From NCBI GenBank assembly GCA_003008705.1, contig PDUO01000089.1, positions 1 to 64,000 on the forward strand: a stretch of 64,000 nt of DNA. Reading direction: 5' to 3'. This DNA is from Pezicula radicicola (taxonomy: Eukaryota > Ascomycota > Leotiomycetes > Helotiales > Dermateaceae). This document shows, one piece after another, positions 24,270-35,830 of this stretch (position 1 is its first letter; each line of letters starts with the position of its first letter). The position numbers and the translations under genes were made by a program. The notes below the pieces were generated by a model. That model ran no database searches and had not been told where the DNA came from. It saw nothing but the letters and a program-made list of their open reading frames with translations.

Positions 24270-24915
24270 GGCCTGATATTACAGTGGCAAGGTGTTAAAG
24301 GCATCTAAAATTTGAGAGATATGCGAAGTAAGGGTGCCCAAAGAAAATGAAACAGTTAAACCCTTTCTTCGCTTCAGTGTAGGAAGAATGTTGAAAATCA
24401 TGCGTTCGAAGTCTGACGTGCTTGAGGTTTCTTCATCGGCACCAACAAAGATCTTTAGATTCACTGTTAGCCTGAAATTTTGAATTCGGCATGTATGAGA
24501 GACTTACCACATTAGAGATTGTAACAATGAACTTTAGATATCTAGGGTCTGTGTGTGCTAGGATGATGGCCTGCAGAAATCAGTCTCTGAGTGTAATTGG
24601 AGTGAAATTGAAGCATGCCGAGCCGGTGACTACATACCCGCTTTACTATTATTTCACTTAGGCCATGGCCAATGAGAAGCATATCTCTCCACTTATATCA
24701 AGTTAGAGAGATACGTTCATTGAAACCACCCATTTGTGTTGTTGACGTACCTCGTCCAAGTATCCCGGCCTCGCCATTATCTGTCGTAAAAGCTCATGAG
24801 CGTTGGCATCAATGTCTAGAATTGGCGAGTCCTCCGGTACACTCTCTACATCATGCTTGACTACAAATTTGTGGATTTGAGTGTCTGGAACAAATTCGGG
24901 AATTATATCCAAAGT
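24270..24915 (-). pseudogene. probable upstream exons of the NLR-like gene
   Basis: Three coherent minus-strand pieces are separated by sequences with good splice signals. The first, 24915-24751, contains DTQIHKFVVKHDVESV and MARPGYLDE and ends at a GTACGT donor. The second is LLIGHGLSEIIVKR, ending at GTATGT. The third is AIILAHTDPRYLKFIVTISN, ending at GTAAGT. A further piece (LKIFVGADEETSSTSDFERM) lies at 24464-24279. I do not recognise a domain. Position and orientation suggest the 5' part of the ankyrin/SPRY gene, where a NACHT domain would be expected, but no P-loop (GxxxxGKS) is visible. The NACHT core appears lost or unrecognisable. Confidence 0.35.
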
Positions 24916-25529
24916 CCAAATATGTTTCGTTTATCGATTTATCACCGGTTTAACCTTCTACAACACGGGACGCGCAATGGCTGGTGGAGGTTGTGGGTGC
25001 CTGAGACGGAGCTAAGCATACGTAATGTTAGCTGACAGAGGCTTTACTGGTGGCAAGAGTTCTGATAAGAGGAGGGGCTGCGGAAATGGTGATACCATGC
25101 TGGCTTCCTGGCTGCCAGTCAAATCGCCGGAGCTGCATCTGCAGTGTGACCGAAACATCTGCAATAAGCAAAGACACGACCGTCCAATAATAAAAATTAC
25201 CTCAAGTCCTTATCATCGACTGACAAGAACAGAATTCTTGGCGGCCGTTTCAAGCTCTCCATATCACCCAGCAAAAGTGTTATATAAATAAGAGTCTTGC
25301 AAAATCATATCCAGTAAGACTAGATAGCAGCTTAGCAATGGAGGAACTCGAATGACGTAGAAATAATGAAAATTCGTTCAGTGTAATCATTTATATACAG
25401 AGTTTAGTCATGAATAATAGGAGGCCAACAAATTAAGACGTGACATTCGTCTAGAAACAACCCAAGTTTACACGCATTCAACTTTCCAAATGCCCCAAAT
25501 ACATAGTCTCCCTATCTCTAACCGACCTA
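24916..25529. other. no recognisable gene
   Basis: No frame here matches a family I know. The open frame around 25025-25291 on the + strand has no conserved-looking motif. The segment separates the minus-strand ankyrin gene from the next minus-strand relic. Confidence 0.4.
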
Positions 25530-25559
25530 ACTGTGATGATCTCGATTTTAGGCTGTAGG

Positions 25560-26660
25560 AGTTGTAGGTGCTTCTGCTGCTTCTGCTGCTTCTGCTGCCG
25601 GTGGTGGCTGTGGTGTAACACCACCAGTCTTCAGTGGTGTGACGCCACTAAGAGTCTCAAGGTCTTCGTTGGCCAGCTTGTCCTTATTGATGCTGGAGGT
25701 CTTTTAGGAAGTCCGAGGGCTGAATACCGAAGCACTGATGATCCTCTTCCCTCCAAGCCCTTTGGAGATCTATTTCGCCTTGAAAAACTGCCCAGCTTTG
25801 GCTTGTACATGAACGTGACCCCTAAACTCCCTTTCTATGTCTCTACGCTTTAGTAGAATTGAAGCTAGGACTTTGCTCAGAACACCGTCTCCCCAGCCTT
25901 GATTCTCCGTAACGAAGAGCCTCACAGCGTTTCTCTCCCGAGTCTTTCCTTCTTTCCAACTAGTACCAGTCAGACGTGCCCGATCGACTCGACTAAAAGT
26001 AGTTTTTCGTTCTCATCTCGCCCCGAAATTTCCTGTTACCCCTGTATAGCCTCCACCTATTATTGAAGAAACCCCCTTCGTATCCTCAACATTCACATTT
26101 GTTTCGTTCAGGATATATTCACCGTCTAGCCACAAGTCAACCACTTCTAGATCAGAGAAAGGCCTCCTCTTGGCGTCCTCAAAACGGATGACCAGTTCAA
26201 CTTCTCGCAAGCGACGCTCGTTAGTAAAACCGAGGAAGCGGTGCCGAACTAGCAAGAGGGTTGCCTACTCCCCTTCATCTGTAAGAGTTCCGTGGATAAC
26301 ATCGGTAACTTCGCTTTGGAGTTGAAGTCCTGCGCAGAAGTCATCGACTAGGTAAGGTTCCTCGTTTTCGTCCAGAAGGTGAAAATCGGCATCGTCCCGA
26401 ACTGGAACGAACTGTAGATAGGCAACATTGTCTACTGTGGGAAGGAGCGCTTCTGATTCCATTTCTTTGGGTCTTGATGGGGTTGCGGTGCAGGTGAGGC
26501 AACTTGAGGAGGCTGTGATCTGCCAGTCCAGAGTAATATCAGTTCGAATAAAGGAGAGGAATTAAAGAGAACGAGTGCAAGCAAACGGGCACAGCCTTCC
26601 CACAATGCTTGCAAATTTCTAAGCCTCTCGCCAAGACACAGAATCAGGGGTAGTGTACCC
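25560..26660 (-). pseudogene. conserved fungal hypothetical protein, broken
   Basis: Pieces in order on the minus strand are: DNVAYLQFVPVRDDADFHLL and QLQSEVTDVIHGTLTDEGE; then after a TAG at 26265-26267, LLLVRHRFLGFTNERRLREV, ELVIRFEDAKRRPFSDLEVV, IIGGGYTGVTGNFGAR; then after a TGA at 26013-26015, TTFSRVDRARLTGTSW, NAVRLFVTENQGWGDGVLS and ASILLKRRDIEREF. The ending with a WG, ENxxQxxG and AxLLKRR pattern is one I associate with unnamed fungal proteins of this size; no function is known to me. The TAG fits a lost Gln and the TGA a lost Trp. At 25560-25605 a CTTCTGCTG repeat encodes an Ala/Glu/Pro-rich stretch in this orientation. Confidence 0.55.
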
Positions 26661-26689
26661 AATTTGGCTAAGGCTAAAAGCCGTCTTTC

Positions 26690-26862
26690 TTAGTCAATCC
26701 GCTGACAAGAGCTGTACAGGCTCTGATCGGCGATCAGGGCCTTGATATCCTCGAAAGTACTTAGGCCGTAGCGAGAACACGAAAACCTCGACGGTTAAAT
26801 TCCCGAGCAAGACTATGACCTATTCCGCCAGGACTACAGCCCGTAATGAGGACTATTTTCAT
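26690..26862 (-). pseudogene. short-chain dehydrogenase/reductase N-terminal fragment
   Basis: From an ATG at 26862 the minus strand reads MKIVLITGCSPGGIG then HSLAREFNRRGFRVLATA, stopping at a TAA near 26766. After a frame change it continues as STFEDIKALIADQS. TGxxxGIG is the NAD(P)-binding motif of classical SDRs, and SPGGIGHSLAREF is close to the fungal 1-acyl-dihydroxyacetone-phosphate reductase (Ayr1) type. Only about 55 codons of an expected 280 remain; the catalytic Ser, Tyr and Lys are absent. It lies just upstream of, and in the same direction as, the hypothetical relic at 25560-26660. Confidence 0.6.
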
Positions 26863-27379
26863 TCTATTAGCTTAACGGTCTCTATCATTCAAGTCGCTGA
26901 CGGAAAATTGCATAAGATTCAAATTCCTGTTATGAGTTTTTTTTCCAGTCCACCCTGTGCACTTGGATGGTGCATTTTCTTCCGAAGAATCAAAACCCAC
27001 CTGGAAAAGCGACTCGGCTTCCGAAATCCGTCTCACAAGTCTTGATCGACTGTCATCTCGGGTAGAATCGCTGCTCCGGCATAGGTAAGTGAGAAAGGAC
27101 TAGGCTCATAGCATGGATATTTATTAAGAAAGAAACTGAAATATAGTTATTTTCCCGAGAATTCTCTGCATCGGTGTTGTAAGCTACCCTCTATCACAAT
27201 ATTATATTTATCGGGATTATCATTTACTGTAAACTAGAATCCTTCTCCTAAAATAAACATGATATAAAACAATGGATACCCGTAGTAAGAAGAGCTGCCG
27301 TTGACTCCACTATGGAAGAAAATAAGCGACTAAAAGATTAATACACGAGATGGTAAAATTCTAACGGCTTGGCTACTAC

Positions 27380-29180
27380 CAACGTCGATTAAGAATGGAG
27401 AAGTTGGTACTTTGAAAAACTTACTTAAGATTCCCGAGGTATATGGGATATTGACAAAAGAAGACATCCATATTACGTCGAATCACGATGCTGTGGATAT
27501 AGTTGAGGGTATCAAGTCTGGCAAATTTACCGCAGAGGCTGTCGTCACTGCATTTTGTAAGCGTGCGGCAATTGCTTAGCAACTGGTAAGGCTGGGCCTA
27601 TTAGTTTCCTTCTACGAATTAGAAATCATGAAGGAACTGGCCGGACTGAATGGGATATCATTTTCAAGTCGCTGACAAGAGTTGTCTTAGGTAAACTGCT
27701 TGACTAAGGCTTTCTTTGAAGAAGCCATTGTAATGGCAAGAAGACTTGATGAAGAACGTAAACTACATCCGGATCGACTGTTGAGACTACTCTATGGGCT
27801 GCCGATATCGTTCAAAGATAGCTTTAAACTGGAAGGAATAGATTCGTCGCTTGGTATAGCATCTCTTGCTAACAAGCTAGCAAAACGCAACTCTGCTCTG
27901 GTAGATATCCTCATTTCATTGGGCGCCGTACCTTATTGTAAAACCAATCTGGGGCAGCTTATGCTCTTAAATGACACGGATAATAACGTGTTTGGCCGAA
28001 CCCTTAACCCTGTCAATGTTAATGTGACAACTGGCGGCTCTAGTGGAGGTGAGGCTGCTCTGGTGGCTTTACGGGGTAGTGTCCTCGGCATCGGCGCCGA
28101 CATTGGAGGCAGTATTCGAGGGCTATGCTCTGCTACTGGCGTCTTTGGCTTTAAGCTAAGCTCTGATATCATCCCCTACAGCGGTCAACAAAGTCCCAGC
28201 GTACCTGATGTCCCAGTGATCATGCCGAGTGCTGGGCCAATTGCTACCTCGATCCACGCATGCAGGTATTTCCTCGAGGTTGTGATGAAAGCCGAGCCAT
28301 GGAAGTGGGATTTCTCTTGTATGCGCCTTCCATGGACTAGAATTGCTGCTCGACGGGGTCAGCTTCGCATTGGTGTTCTTATGGATGATGGTGCGTTCAC
28401 AGCAACGCCACCTTTGAGACGTACAATGGACGAGGCGACAGCAAAGCTCAGAAGCGCTGGACATATTGTCACACAAGTCCATGCAGGTTTCGACATGCTT
28501 CGAATGGAGCAGCTTGTATTTTTCGACCTTCCCTATAGATGGTAACAAGGGGTTAGTCTTCAAAATTACCGACTTTGTGGAATATTTTAACAGTTGTAGA
28601 ATTTTATTAAGCTTCTGGAAGCCACAGGAGAGCCACTTACGCCATCAGTGGCCTTACCTTTACGACTAGAGATAACCATCCAAAAGTTTTCCCGCTTGTA
28701 CTTTGCTCGTTACCAAGCTTGCCAAGCATGGAATGCGATGTGGCAGACGGAGAAACTGGATGCATTGTTGATATTCACCGCGCCTCATACTGCTGTCCCA
28801 TTCAACAAATAGACTGTGAGAAATCTTTCAGTGCTTTTCAACTTAGTTGATTGTCCGGGCTTGGTGATACCTGTGGGAAAGATCCATCAATCAGATAATG
28901 CAGACCAAGCAGCAAAGTATGGAAAGGCAGATAAGGCAGTGTATAGTTTATATAAGTAGTTCGGTATTTCTTTAAGAAGTGAGCTTGTAGAGATTAACAG
29001 GACTGTAGACGATGGCCCCGAAAACTACACCGATGTTCTAGTATATCTCCAGCTAGTAGGAGAAAAACAGAAAGACGAAGAATTCCTAGCTCTTACTCTG
29101 CGGATTGAATCTATTATAAATCCAATGCCAACTGAAAACAGAACCAGTATCAGGTGGGAGGGTTGTAGTATACATTGACG
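27380..29180 (+). pseudogene. amidase-signature family enzyme, broken
   Basis: The upstream exon reads LLKIPEVYGILTKEDIHITS and FTAEAVVTAFCKRAAIA, then TAG (27577-27579, expected Gln) and QL before an intron at 27586-27690 (GTAAGG...TTAG). The main frame to 28545 holds the catalytic triad of amidase-signature hydrolases: Lys in PISFKDS, Ser in TTGGSSGGEAALVALRGS and Ser in GIGADIGGSIRG. Such enzymes hydrolyse amides; fungal relatives include acetamidase-like and toxin-cluster amidases. Downstream, LLEATGEPLTPSVALPLRLE, DCPGLVIPVGKI and DVLVYLQLVGEKQKDEEFLA give the C-terminal third, separated by a frame change near 28500-28600 and stops near 28812 and 28958. All catalytic residues are present but the gene cannot make one product. 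Confidence 0.8.
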
Positions 29181-29199
29181 CAAAGGAAACTATTTTATT

Positions 29200-30940
29200 A
29201 AGTTTTAAAAACAGAGATTTATGCCTCCTCCGAAGAACTCTTCCTACTCTGTTCTCTATTTCATGGTCAGTTTACGTCTATCCCATCACTTCAAAATGAC
29301 CTTAGACTACCTAGCATAAGCTCCCCTTGATTCTATGGTAGATCTCAAACATACGGAGCATTCTTTTAAAAGGCTTACGGGGAGGACTTGGCGCCTAAAT
29401 TTAATTATCCAATCCCAAAACGGCGGAGGAGTGAACGCAATTTCCAGTTTTTGTCTCATCTCATAATGCCGCTAGATATTTTTTCGATTTCTCTTCCATA
29501 TCCAATGTACACTGTAAACCAGCTTCTCATACTTTTATCTAATAGCGAGACCACCAATTTTGATATTTTCATTTCTCTCCCCTTGATACTAGAACAAGTT
29601 TCAAGCATCTAAAATCTAAATCCCACTCAAAGCCCGCACCATCCAATTCCTGGCCGAAAAATGAATCGTAAAGTTCGCCAGTGCTATAATCGGCACTTTG
29701 TAAGTCAGAAAGTATACTGGGAGCTGTTTCAGCGATTGACAACACAGAGGAAGATTTTAGGCGCTTGCGCGGATTTGAGCAGGCCAGAGAGGGATCGGAG
29801 TTTGCTGAGTTCGTCTAGGTAAGTCGATGAGATGAATTGGGGTGGGGTCGTTTGTTGTATATTTGAGCCGTTTGTCCGAGAGCAGCTTGTACTCTACTGT
29901 AATTGCGGCCTAAAGACATATCAGATCTCGTGGCAGCTATTATATTACTAGACTCAGGTGTGCCCATCCCTAGTGTTTGAGTCTACGAGTAGGTTGAGGC
30001 AGTTGTGTTACTTGCCCGAAGCCTACATTCTTCTAGGATCTTACGGGGTTGTTGGTCATCGATGCTCGAAGCTTCAAATTTCATAATTTCGATTATAGAA
30101 ACAAGTATCTTGAGTATTTAAGTAAGCTTGCCACAGTACATATTGATTTGTTCTCCCGAGTAACTTCTTCGGAAGACAGCATTGACCTATCTCAAAAGGT
30201 CTATATCTGATTCTATGTCGTGAATAGAGTTCGAGGAGATAATGTGATTGAAGACAGTGAAGAATATACTAATAGAGAAGTCTTCGGCTAATCTGTTACG
30301 AGCGATAGAATTTAGTGTTGATTCCAAGAGTGCTAGCTGCTATAAGAAAAATACACTCACAAGTGCAATGGCATTGCGTTCACAAATACGCCAGTGGGTA
30401 TGTCCGAGGCAGCCAAGGTTTGTAGATTGATAAGTTTTGGAGTGACCAAAAGTGGATCCCAGGCTACGGCTTACGGTGGATATATGTAAGGTTTCGCGAA
30501 GTCTGAACCTAATCCAGAACCAGGATTTTCTACCTACACCCAAACCCAGGAGAATGATAAGGCAGAAAGTGACAGCCCATGCAGTGTCAAGAATATATGG
30601 TACTAGAAAATTGCTATGTACGTAAGTACTTCGCAATTCACTCCCGACAAATAAAAATGCAACCTGTAATGCAAGGTAGTCTAAGTCCGGAATCCACTTT
30701 TTAACCGAGATGAGTCACGACGAACTGTCCCAAAATTAATCCAATCAGGACAGTCGGAATAATTTCTAAGCAGAGAATTCGAAGCATGGTACTTTTACTT
30801 TCCCACTTTCCCATCTTACGACAACGGCTACTTAAGAACGCGATGCAGAGGATGCGCGTCTCGCGTGGTTTCGGCAGACAATTATTCACTTCTTCATTGC
30901 GTCTCGAATGGTTAATCCCCTCCGACATGATTGTACCCGG
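29200..30940. other. gene-poor stretch with unassigned coherent fragments
   Basis: No family is recognised. Near 29728-29816 the + strand reads a coherent piece (SAIDNTEEDFRRLRGFEQAR) that ends at a TAG followed by GTAAGT, as at an exon end. Near 30080-30200 another reads YLEYLSKLATVHIDLFS. On the minus strand 30640-30400 contains a hydrophobic span (YILDTAWAVTFCLIILLGLG) that could be a membrane segment by chance. These may be exon remnants, but I cannot assign them. Confidence 0.3.
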
Positions 30941-30954
30941 TGAATACAGCATCA

Positions 30955-31170
30955 ATCATTTCGTAGCGCTGGTGAAGGGTCGTGATGGTAATTTATGAGA
31001 GCTCGAGGGATCAAAGAACGGACCGCTGAACAGAGGATTCTTGGCAGAGGATGAAGATGCTCTCAGCGAACAGGCATTGGACTTGGGCATCAGGTGTCTC
31101 ATCGACATCCAGCAAAAGGCTACCGGCCATCTACCTTTCTCTTGAATTGCTCTCGCCCCAAGCGTCGAAT
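30955..31170 (+). pseudogene. ubiquitin C-terminal hydrolase (UCH family) fragment
   Basis: The + strand reads NHFVALVKGRDGNL, a TGA at 30996-30998, ELEGSKNGPLNRGFLAEDED and LGIRCLIDIQQKATGHLPFS, then a stop and IALAPSV. This corresponds to the C-terminal part of UCH-type deubiquitinases: the catalytic-His segment HFxxxVK, the conserved LWELDG/LWELEG with the product-side Asp, and the terminal FSLIALAP. The TGA falls exactly on the expected Trp. The catalytic Cys half of the enzyme is not present nearby. UCH enzymes trim ubiquitin precursors and are usually single-copy, so this is most likely a duplicated fragment. Confidence 0.65.
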
Positions 31171-31574
31171 GAATACGTGCGAAAAGTATAGGATCCGATC
31201 GACTGAATTTATGAAAGCCATGGACAGGCCGATGGGCCATTTACTCCGAGACTAGCAGTCCTCCGAAGCAGGAGTGCTGTCTTTACAACCTCCCACCCTT
31301 CCAACCCATCCTCGGCTATCCTTGTCTTTTCCCTCTTCGTGGACACCCTTATTGTGATCATCTAATTATTTTTGCTTCTTCTACTCTTTTCTGATAAAGA
31401 TTCTGGCCAGCCTTTCCTCTGCCTCAAATGAAGGGCCGGCTCTATTTGAGGGGGGGAGGATGGGGCCGAGAATCCCTTGCCTTCCTCTGGATTCAATATC
31501 CTTAGCTTTCCTGAACAAACTTGATCTACTAGTCAACCTTGGTCCTTCTACCTGGGCAATTGTGTTTATCCTGC

Positions 31575-31632
31575 TAGAAGCTTGGCTTGGCTGAGTAGAA
31601 GCTTGGCTTGGCTGAGTAGAAGCTTGGCTAAG
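31575..31632. repeat. 21-bp tandem repeat, 2.8 copies
   Basis: Units TAGAAGCTTGGCTTGGCTGAG start at 31575, 31596 and 31617; the third diverges after 15 bases. The first two are identical. No gene is in the flanking few hundred bases. Confidence 0.85.
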
Positions 31633-32013
31633 GAGGAGTTTGCAAACCCTGATAGGACTGTAGCCAACTTGACAAGGCGAAATATGCGTGGCTCATGTGT
31701 AAAGATGGTTGCAAGTGTCAACAGCTTTCACATGAAGGTGGTGTAAGGCTCAGACGATCGATGTATTGCTTGCTCATTTTGCTGAGAGATTAATTGTAGA
31801 CCGTATCTTGATTGGCCGCCTAATTTTTAAACAGTGTGCCATCCTTATCCTGCTGCCGATACATTGCGTAGCGCTCGGCTAGACTGAGATAAAACAAGCT
31901 GAAGGTTAGATGTACAATACAGTAGTCCCGCACACTCTTTACTCTCCTCTTTCTCCTCTGCCCTTTCTTCTCTCTAGATTGTCTCTATAACCCTCTCCTA
32001 GACAGCCTATCAC

Positions 32014-32440
32014 TATGACCGAAGCAGTTAGGGTCAAATACGTTGGGTGGGAGTAAGACTTTTACTACGCTAAAGAGAAATCTCGTATCACAGAGTATAT
32101 TTAGAAGAAAGATTGCAAAAGATAATAGTTTCGCCTACGCCTATATGCAGTAAGTGTTCTCAAGCCCCCCCGCCCCCTGGGTATCCGTAGATTATAGCTA
32201 ATAAAGACTTAGAGATATAATTATGAAATATCGATATAGATCTCAAGGGCCATAGATCGATGTATACTTTAAACGCAGGCAATGGGTTACAGACGGGCCT
32301 GAGGAATATATATTTACAAGACTATGGTTTAATGAGGATAGTAACCTCTACAAGAATCCCGAGTTTTTTTTTGAGGTGGATAAAGGGAGTATCTAAGCTA
32401 CTTGGAGACTTTAAGGCTTTCCTTCTTTTCTTGATGGCTA
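32014..32440 (+). pseudogene. unassigned small fungal protein relic
   Basis: An ATG at about 32014 opens MTEAVRVKYVGWE, then a TAA, DFYYAKEKSRITEYI, a TAG, and after a frame change NSFAYAYMQ, ending at a GTAAGT donor near 32150. A downstream exon reads IDVYFKRRQWVTDGPEEYIF, LWFNEDSNLYKNPEFFFEV, DKGSI, TAA, ATWRL, TAA, GFPSFLDG, TAG. The stops again replace probable Gln codons. The pieces look like one real protein of about 120 residues, rich in aromatic and charged residues. I do not recognise the family. Confidence 0.45.
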
Positions 32441-32478
32441 GGGACCACACCACCAGCCAGCTCGCTCCTCTAACATGG

Positions 32479-33538
32479 AAACATCAATCTCCTATCTAGC
32501 TCAAGACCCTATCTTCGACATCGAGAAACCTTTCGATACCGACGTGCCTGTTGACTATATTCACGGTGTGCGCGCTTTGAACCACTAGAATGACGAGAGA
32601 GCCGTGACGGTGTATCCCATCACCGACCACCACGAATGGGATCTCGAGAATCACGGTTTCTGCGTCATCGGAGAGAAGACGAGGTTGAAGGTGTAGAATG
32701 CGCTGACGAGGAAGAGGGGGTACAAAAGGGGTATTGGTTTGAGATTAAGGCGTTGTTGCATAAGAAATTCCTGTAGTATTCGAGGATCGAGTGTTATAAT
32801 TTTACGGTATATTATTGGTATTGTTATAGTTTATGTATACCCTTGTTGCTTTTACGTTTTGCATTGCGACTCATATCATGGAATGGAATGTAAGTTAGGA
32901 CGAGGGACCTAGATTTTCCTACCAATATTAGGATCCATACCAAGGTCGAGTAGCCGGCACAAAGACTATATAGTGAGTGTTGTGTTCCTCGAGGGGCGTG
33001 TATATGAATCTTGAGTGTGGATTCCCGGGACAGGAAAGCTTCTAGGAAGGTAAGGATTTTGATGTTTTGAAGTATTATACCCTTCTCCTACCAAGCTGCT
33101 TAGAGAAGAAGCTAATGTCTTCTTCTTCCTGGTGTTTGGCGACCCCTCCGAGGCCTAAACAACGACTGGCCCTTGGTGATGTGCGACTGGATGACCATCA
33201 ACCCTTTAACCAATATATGTATCAACGATGTAATCAGACGCGATCGGGTTGATGAGAACGCCATCCTGTATTTCAATGAGAAGCAAAAGTGGTATTTTAT
33301 GAGGCAGTCGGTGGAGGATTTGATCGTCTTGCGCAATGCTGATTCTTTGGGGAAACGTGCTTGTAAGTTTGAATTTCTATTTCTCTGTCTGAAAGTTGAG
33401 ATGCGGTTGGAAGATGAAATGAATGTATATATGCTGATATGTATTTTTGAAGAGGGCTTTCACTGTTCGGGTTTGAATCCCGAGGCGAGTGGTCAGCTGC
33501 GAGAGAGTGTTGAGGTTAGGTGTGTTGCGTTTCGTTGA
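32479..33538 (+). pseudogene. CmcJ/AsaB-type hydroxylase/desaturase, amber-interrupted
   Basis: The + strand reads METSISYLAQDPIFDIEKPF, DVPVDYIHGVRALNH, then VTVYPITDHHEWDLENHGFC, YWFEIKALLHKKFL, YSRIECYNFTV, VWRPLRGLNNDWPLVMCDW, RRDRVDENAILYFNEKQKWY, DLIVLRNADSLGKRA and, after a GTAAGT intron starting near 33363, GFHCSGLNP and RESVEVRCVAFR. This is the fungal family annotated as 7-alpha-cephem-methoxylase P8 (CmcJ-like), GA4 desaturase-like or AsaB/NvfI-type oxidoreductase, often found in secondary-metabolite clusters. TAG stops lie at 32586, 32694, 32774 and 32951; the third and fourth replace the conserved Gln of FPQYSR and of EQPA. The segment between about 32815 and 33120 is degraded or intronic. 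Confidence 0.82.
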
Positions 33539-33539
33539 G

Positions 33540-34784
33540 GGAGTGATGTACCTTTCGTATACAGAGCGTTCTTGGCACTTCAGTTGAAACGTTTTTATGC
33601 AACTAAATTTTCTTTTCTTTTTTGTTTTTGTCGAATGAGCTTATTCTCCATACAAAAATTGAAACGCTTAATCAACTAATTCAGTTATACAAGTCATCCA
33701 ATCCTCCTGGCTTTTGATGTGTTGACATGAAAGAGTGAGTGTAGCCTAGGTATAGTACTAGCTAGGAGTTGTCTCGACTTGCTGTAGACTGAAGCGTGCT
33801 TCCTCTAGGTAAGAAAATCACCAGCCTTTTAAAGAGCTTCGTCTTGACACTTAGGTTTAGGGCTACCTAATCGTAGCTTCCTCCTGCTATCAGAAAGTCG
33901 GAAACACCTACGCTGCTGCTTTTGACTATTCAGGATTTAAGACTAGAGGAGTGCATCGTGGGGTTATACGCTTCTGCCGAGTCGGGCGGAATAGCGATTT
34001 AATACTGTCGGGCCACGACACATGCACCCATCCACCTATCCCAAGCCTCAATATGAGGGCGAGCAACATTTGTACAGTAAGTAGCCGAGAATTCGCGTAC
34101 GAATAAAACCCACCACCCCCGATATCATACAGTGCCTTGCACGAATTGTATCCTTGATTTTGTCCTACGCGGTAGTCTTTTTTCGCTTTCCTAGACTAGC
34201 ACACGGAGAAGCACTTTGAACATCAAGCAAGCTTATTACGACGTAATAGATACATTATTGATCTTGAAGTACAGAAGTTTCCCCTCGGGAACATCTCCCG
34301 AGATTTCTACGAGTGCTTATGGATGGCTCAGGTTGTGATTCTTCCGCCTGGAACTTTACCACCTCTTTTGGATCAATTATACATCGACCTCTATACTGCT
34401 GCCTCTTGTTCTCTTCTCTTCTATTCAGACATCATTTCGTCCCATCAAATGCCCTTGCTTTATCGTGAATGTCAGTTCATCTAGTAGTGATTTCTAAGGA
34501 ATTTAAATCTAATTCGGGCATTCGTTAGACCAGGTGGATTAAGGACGGACTTCGTAGGATATGTGATACACTTCCCCGAAGAAAAATATCTAGTGAATAT
34601 ATACTCTATACTGCGTATTTCTTGGCATCAACCTGTTTCTTCCACGTCTTTTTTCCTTATCTCTCCTTTTCTCTTATTTCTATATCATAAAAACCTCTGC
34701 GATGATGGGAACAACTGCCCCGGGCAAGAGGCAGTCCCTTGAAAGCCCCCAGTGTACAACCTATTTGCTTAAACATAAATAAGG
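33540..34784. other. no recognisable gene
   Basis: Nothing here could be assigned. Composition is ordinary, with pyrimidine-rich stretches (34640-34690) that could belong to a promoter upstream of the relic beginning at 34785. Confidence 0.4.
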
Positions 34785-35003
34785 ATGACTAACCAGTTAC
34801 CGCAAGTTGCAAGTATGCGTAGAAAAGCTCGTAATGATACGCCGTCGGCTATGCTCTCACCCCCACCGCCTGTTATATCCAACGGTATTACAAGAGCTAG
34901 GGTTACCGCGAGTGGTGCCTATCAACCATCTAATTCAAAAATCAATAGTGCCTCTCCAGAGTAATTGCGAGAGATTATACGTAGGCTTCTCGCAAATAAG
35001 GTA
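34785..35003 (+). pseudogene. unassigned protein fragment (start and exon end)
   Basis: An ATG at about 34785 opens a frame reading MTNQLPQVASMRRKARNDTP, then SAMLSPPPPVISNGITRARV and YQPSNSKINSASPE. A TAA (likely former CAA) follows, then LREIIRRLLANK ending at a GTAAAG that could be a donor. The residue pattern looks real, but I recognise no family. Confidence 0.35.
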
Positions 35004-35186
35004 AAGCCCTTTACTCCCGCGCTGCCATGACTTCCTCTTCATGTATCCAACTTCCCCCGCGGATGCCTAGATATATACCGGCCGGAAATGATATAAGGTC
35101 CTATATCTAATCTCAGATGTTAAAATGATCAAGTTACTCGCATTACTTTCTATACCAATTCTGTTGCGGGTAAGAGCCCGCAGTAG

Positions 35187-35286
35187 GCACGGGAGCCTGC
35201 GACTTAATTTGACTCAACACGGGGAAACTCACNAGGTCCAGACACAATAAGGATTGATAGATTAAGAGCTCTTTCTTGATTTCGTG
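35187..35286 (+). rRNA. 18S rRNA gene fragment (~100 bp)
   Basis: The segment matches the universally conserved part of 18S rRNA that begins GGGAGCCTGCG and continues CTTAATTTGACTCAACACGG, GGGAAACTCAC and AGGTCCAGACACAATAAGGA. The match ends at TTTCGTGG near 35286; sequence on both sides is unrelated to rDNA. Differences from the usual fungal sequence (GATAGATTAAGAG for GACAGATTGAGAG) are transitions. An ambiguous base sits at 35233, where the consensus is C. It cannot be functional. Confidence 0.9.
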
Positions 35287-35289
35287 GAC

Positions 35290-35830
35290 ATCTTTGTAGT
35301 TTTGTAAAACACTTACTCTCTTGTCAATAAAGCAACAATCCTGATGGCACTAGTTGCCTCGTAAGCGTAGCTAGCACTAGATGTCCCCTCAACGCCCAAG
35401 GTTTAGGTCATCTCGTGAAGTGCAACACACAACTTAAAGCCGTCATCTTCGCCGTCTGTTTCGAGAACAGTATGTGCTACACTTGTGAAATATTCCCCTA
35501 CCTCATCTATATAGCGGGTAGGATATGGTTTCCAAGCTATTTTCGAAACACCAAGAAAAGGCCGAACGTTGAAGAGGAACATACTCATTTCTCCAACAGT
35601 TACTTGGCGTATGCTCCAAAGAATAAGGAAAGCAAGGGCCACAATTGGTACTTTAAATACGAGTAAACACCTAAGGACGTCTTGGTCATTCAATGCTTTA
35701 GCGTAATGCTACTCAAAGGGAATCCCTCGCCTAGACAGTACGTACTCTGCGAGCTGATGCCCTCCGACAAACTTCTCAATTGGCGACGGAATATGACTTA
35801 GCACTTCTCACAAGGATATACTAATGTCTC
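35290..35830 (-). pseudogene. unassigned protein fragment with a hydrophobic segment
   Basis: One minus-strand frame reads IPSPIEKFVGGHQLAEYVLS, RRGIPFE, TAG, HYAKALNDQDVLRCLLVFKV, PIVALAFLILWSI, FLFNVRPFLGVSKIAWKPYP, FKLCVALHEMT, TAA, TLGVEGTSSASYAYEA. The only interruptions are a TAG near 35710 and a TAA near 35402, both at probable Gln codons, so the frame is long and coherent. A hydrophobic stretch near residue 60 may be a membrane or signal segment. The family is not recognised. Confidence 0.45.

Noticed and set aside
33460..33500. tRNA-like T-arm (TCGGG-TTTGAAT-CCCGA).
   Set aside because: It lies inside a coding exon of the CmcJ-type relic, and no matching acceptor, D-arm or anticodon stem is found around it.
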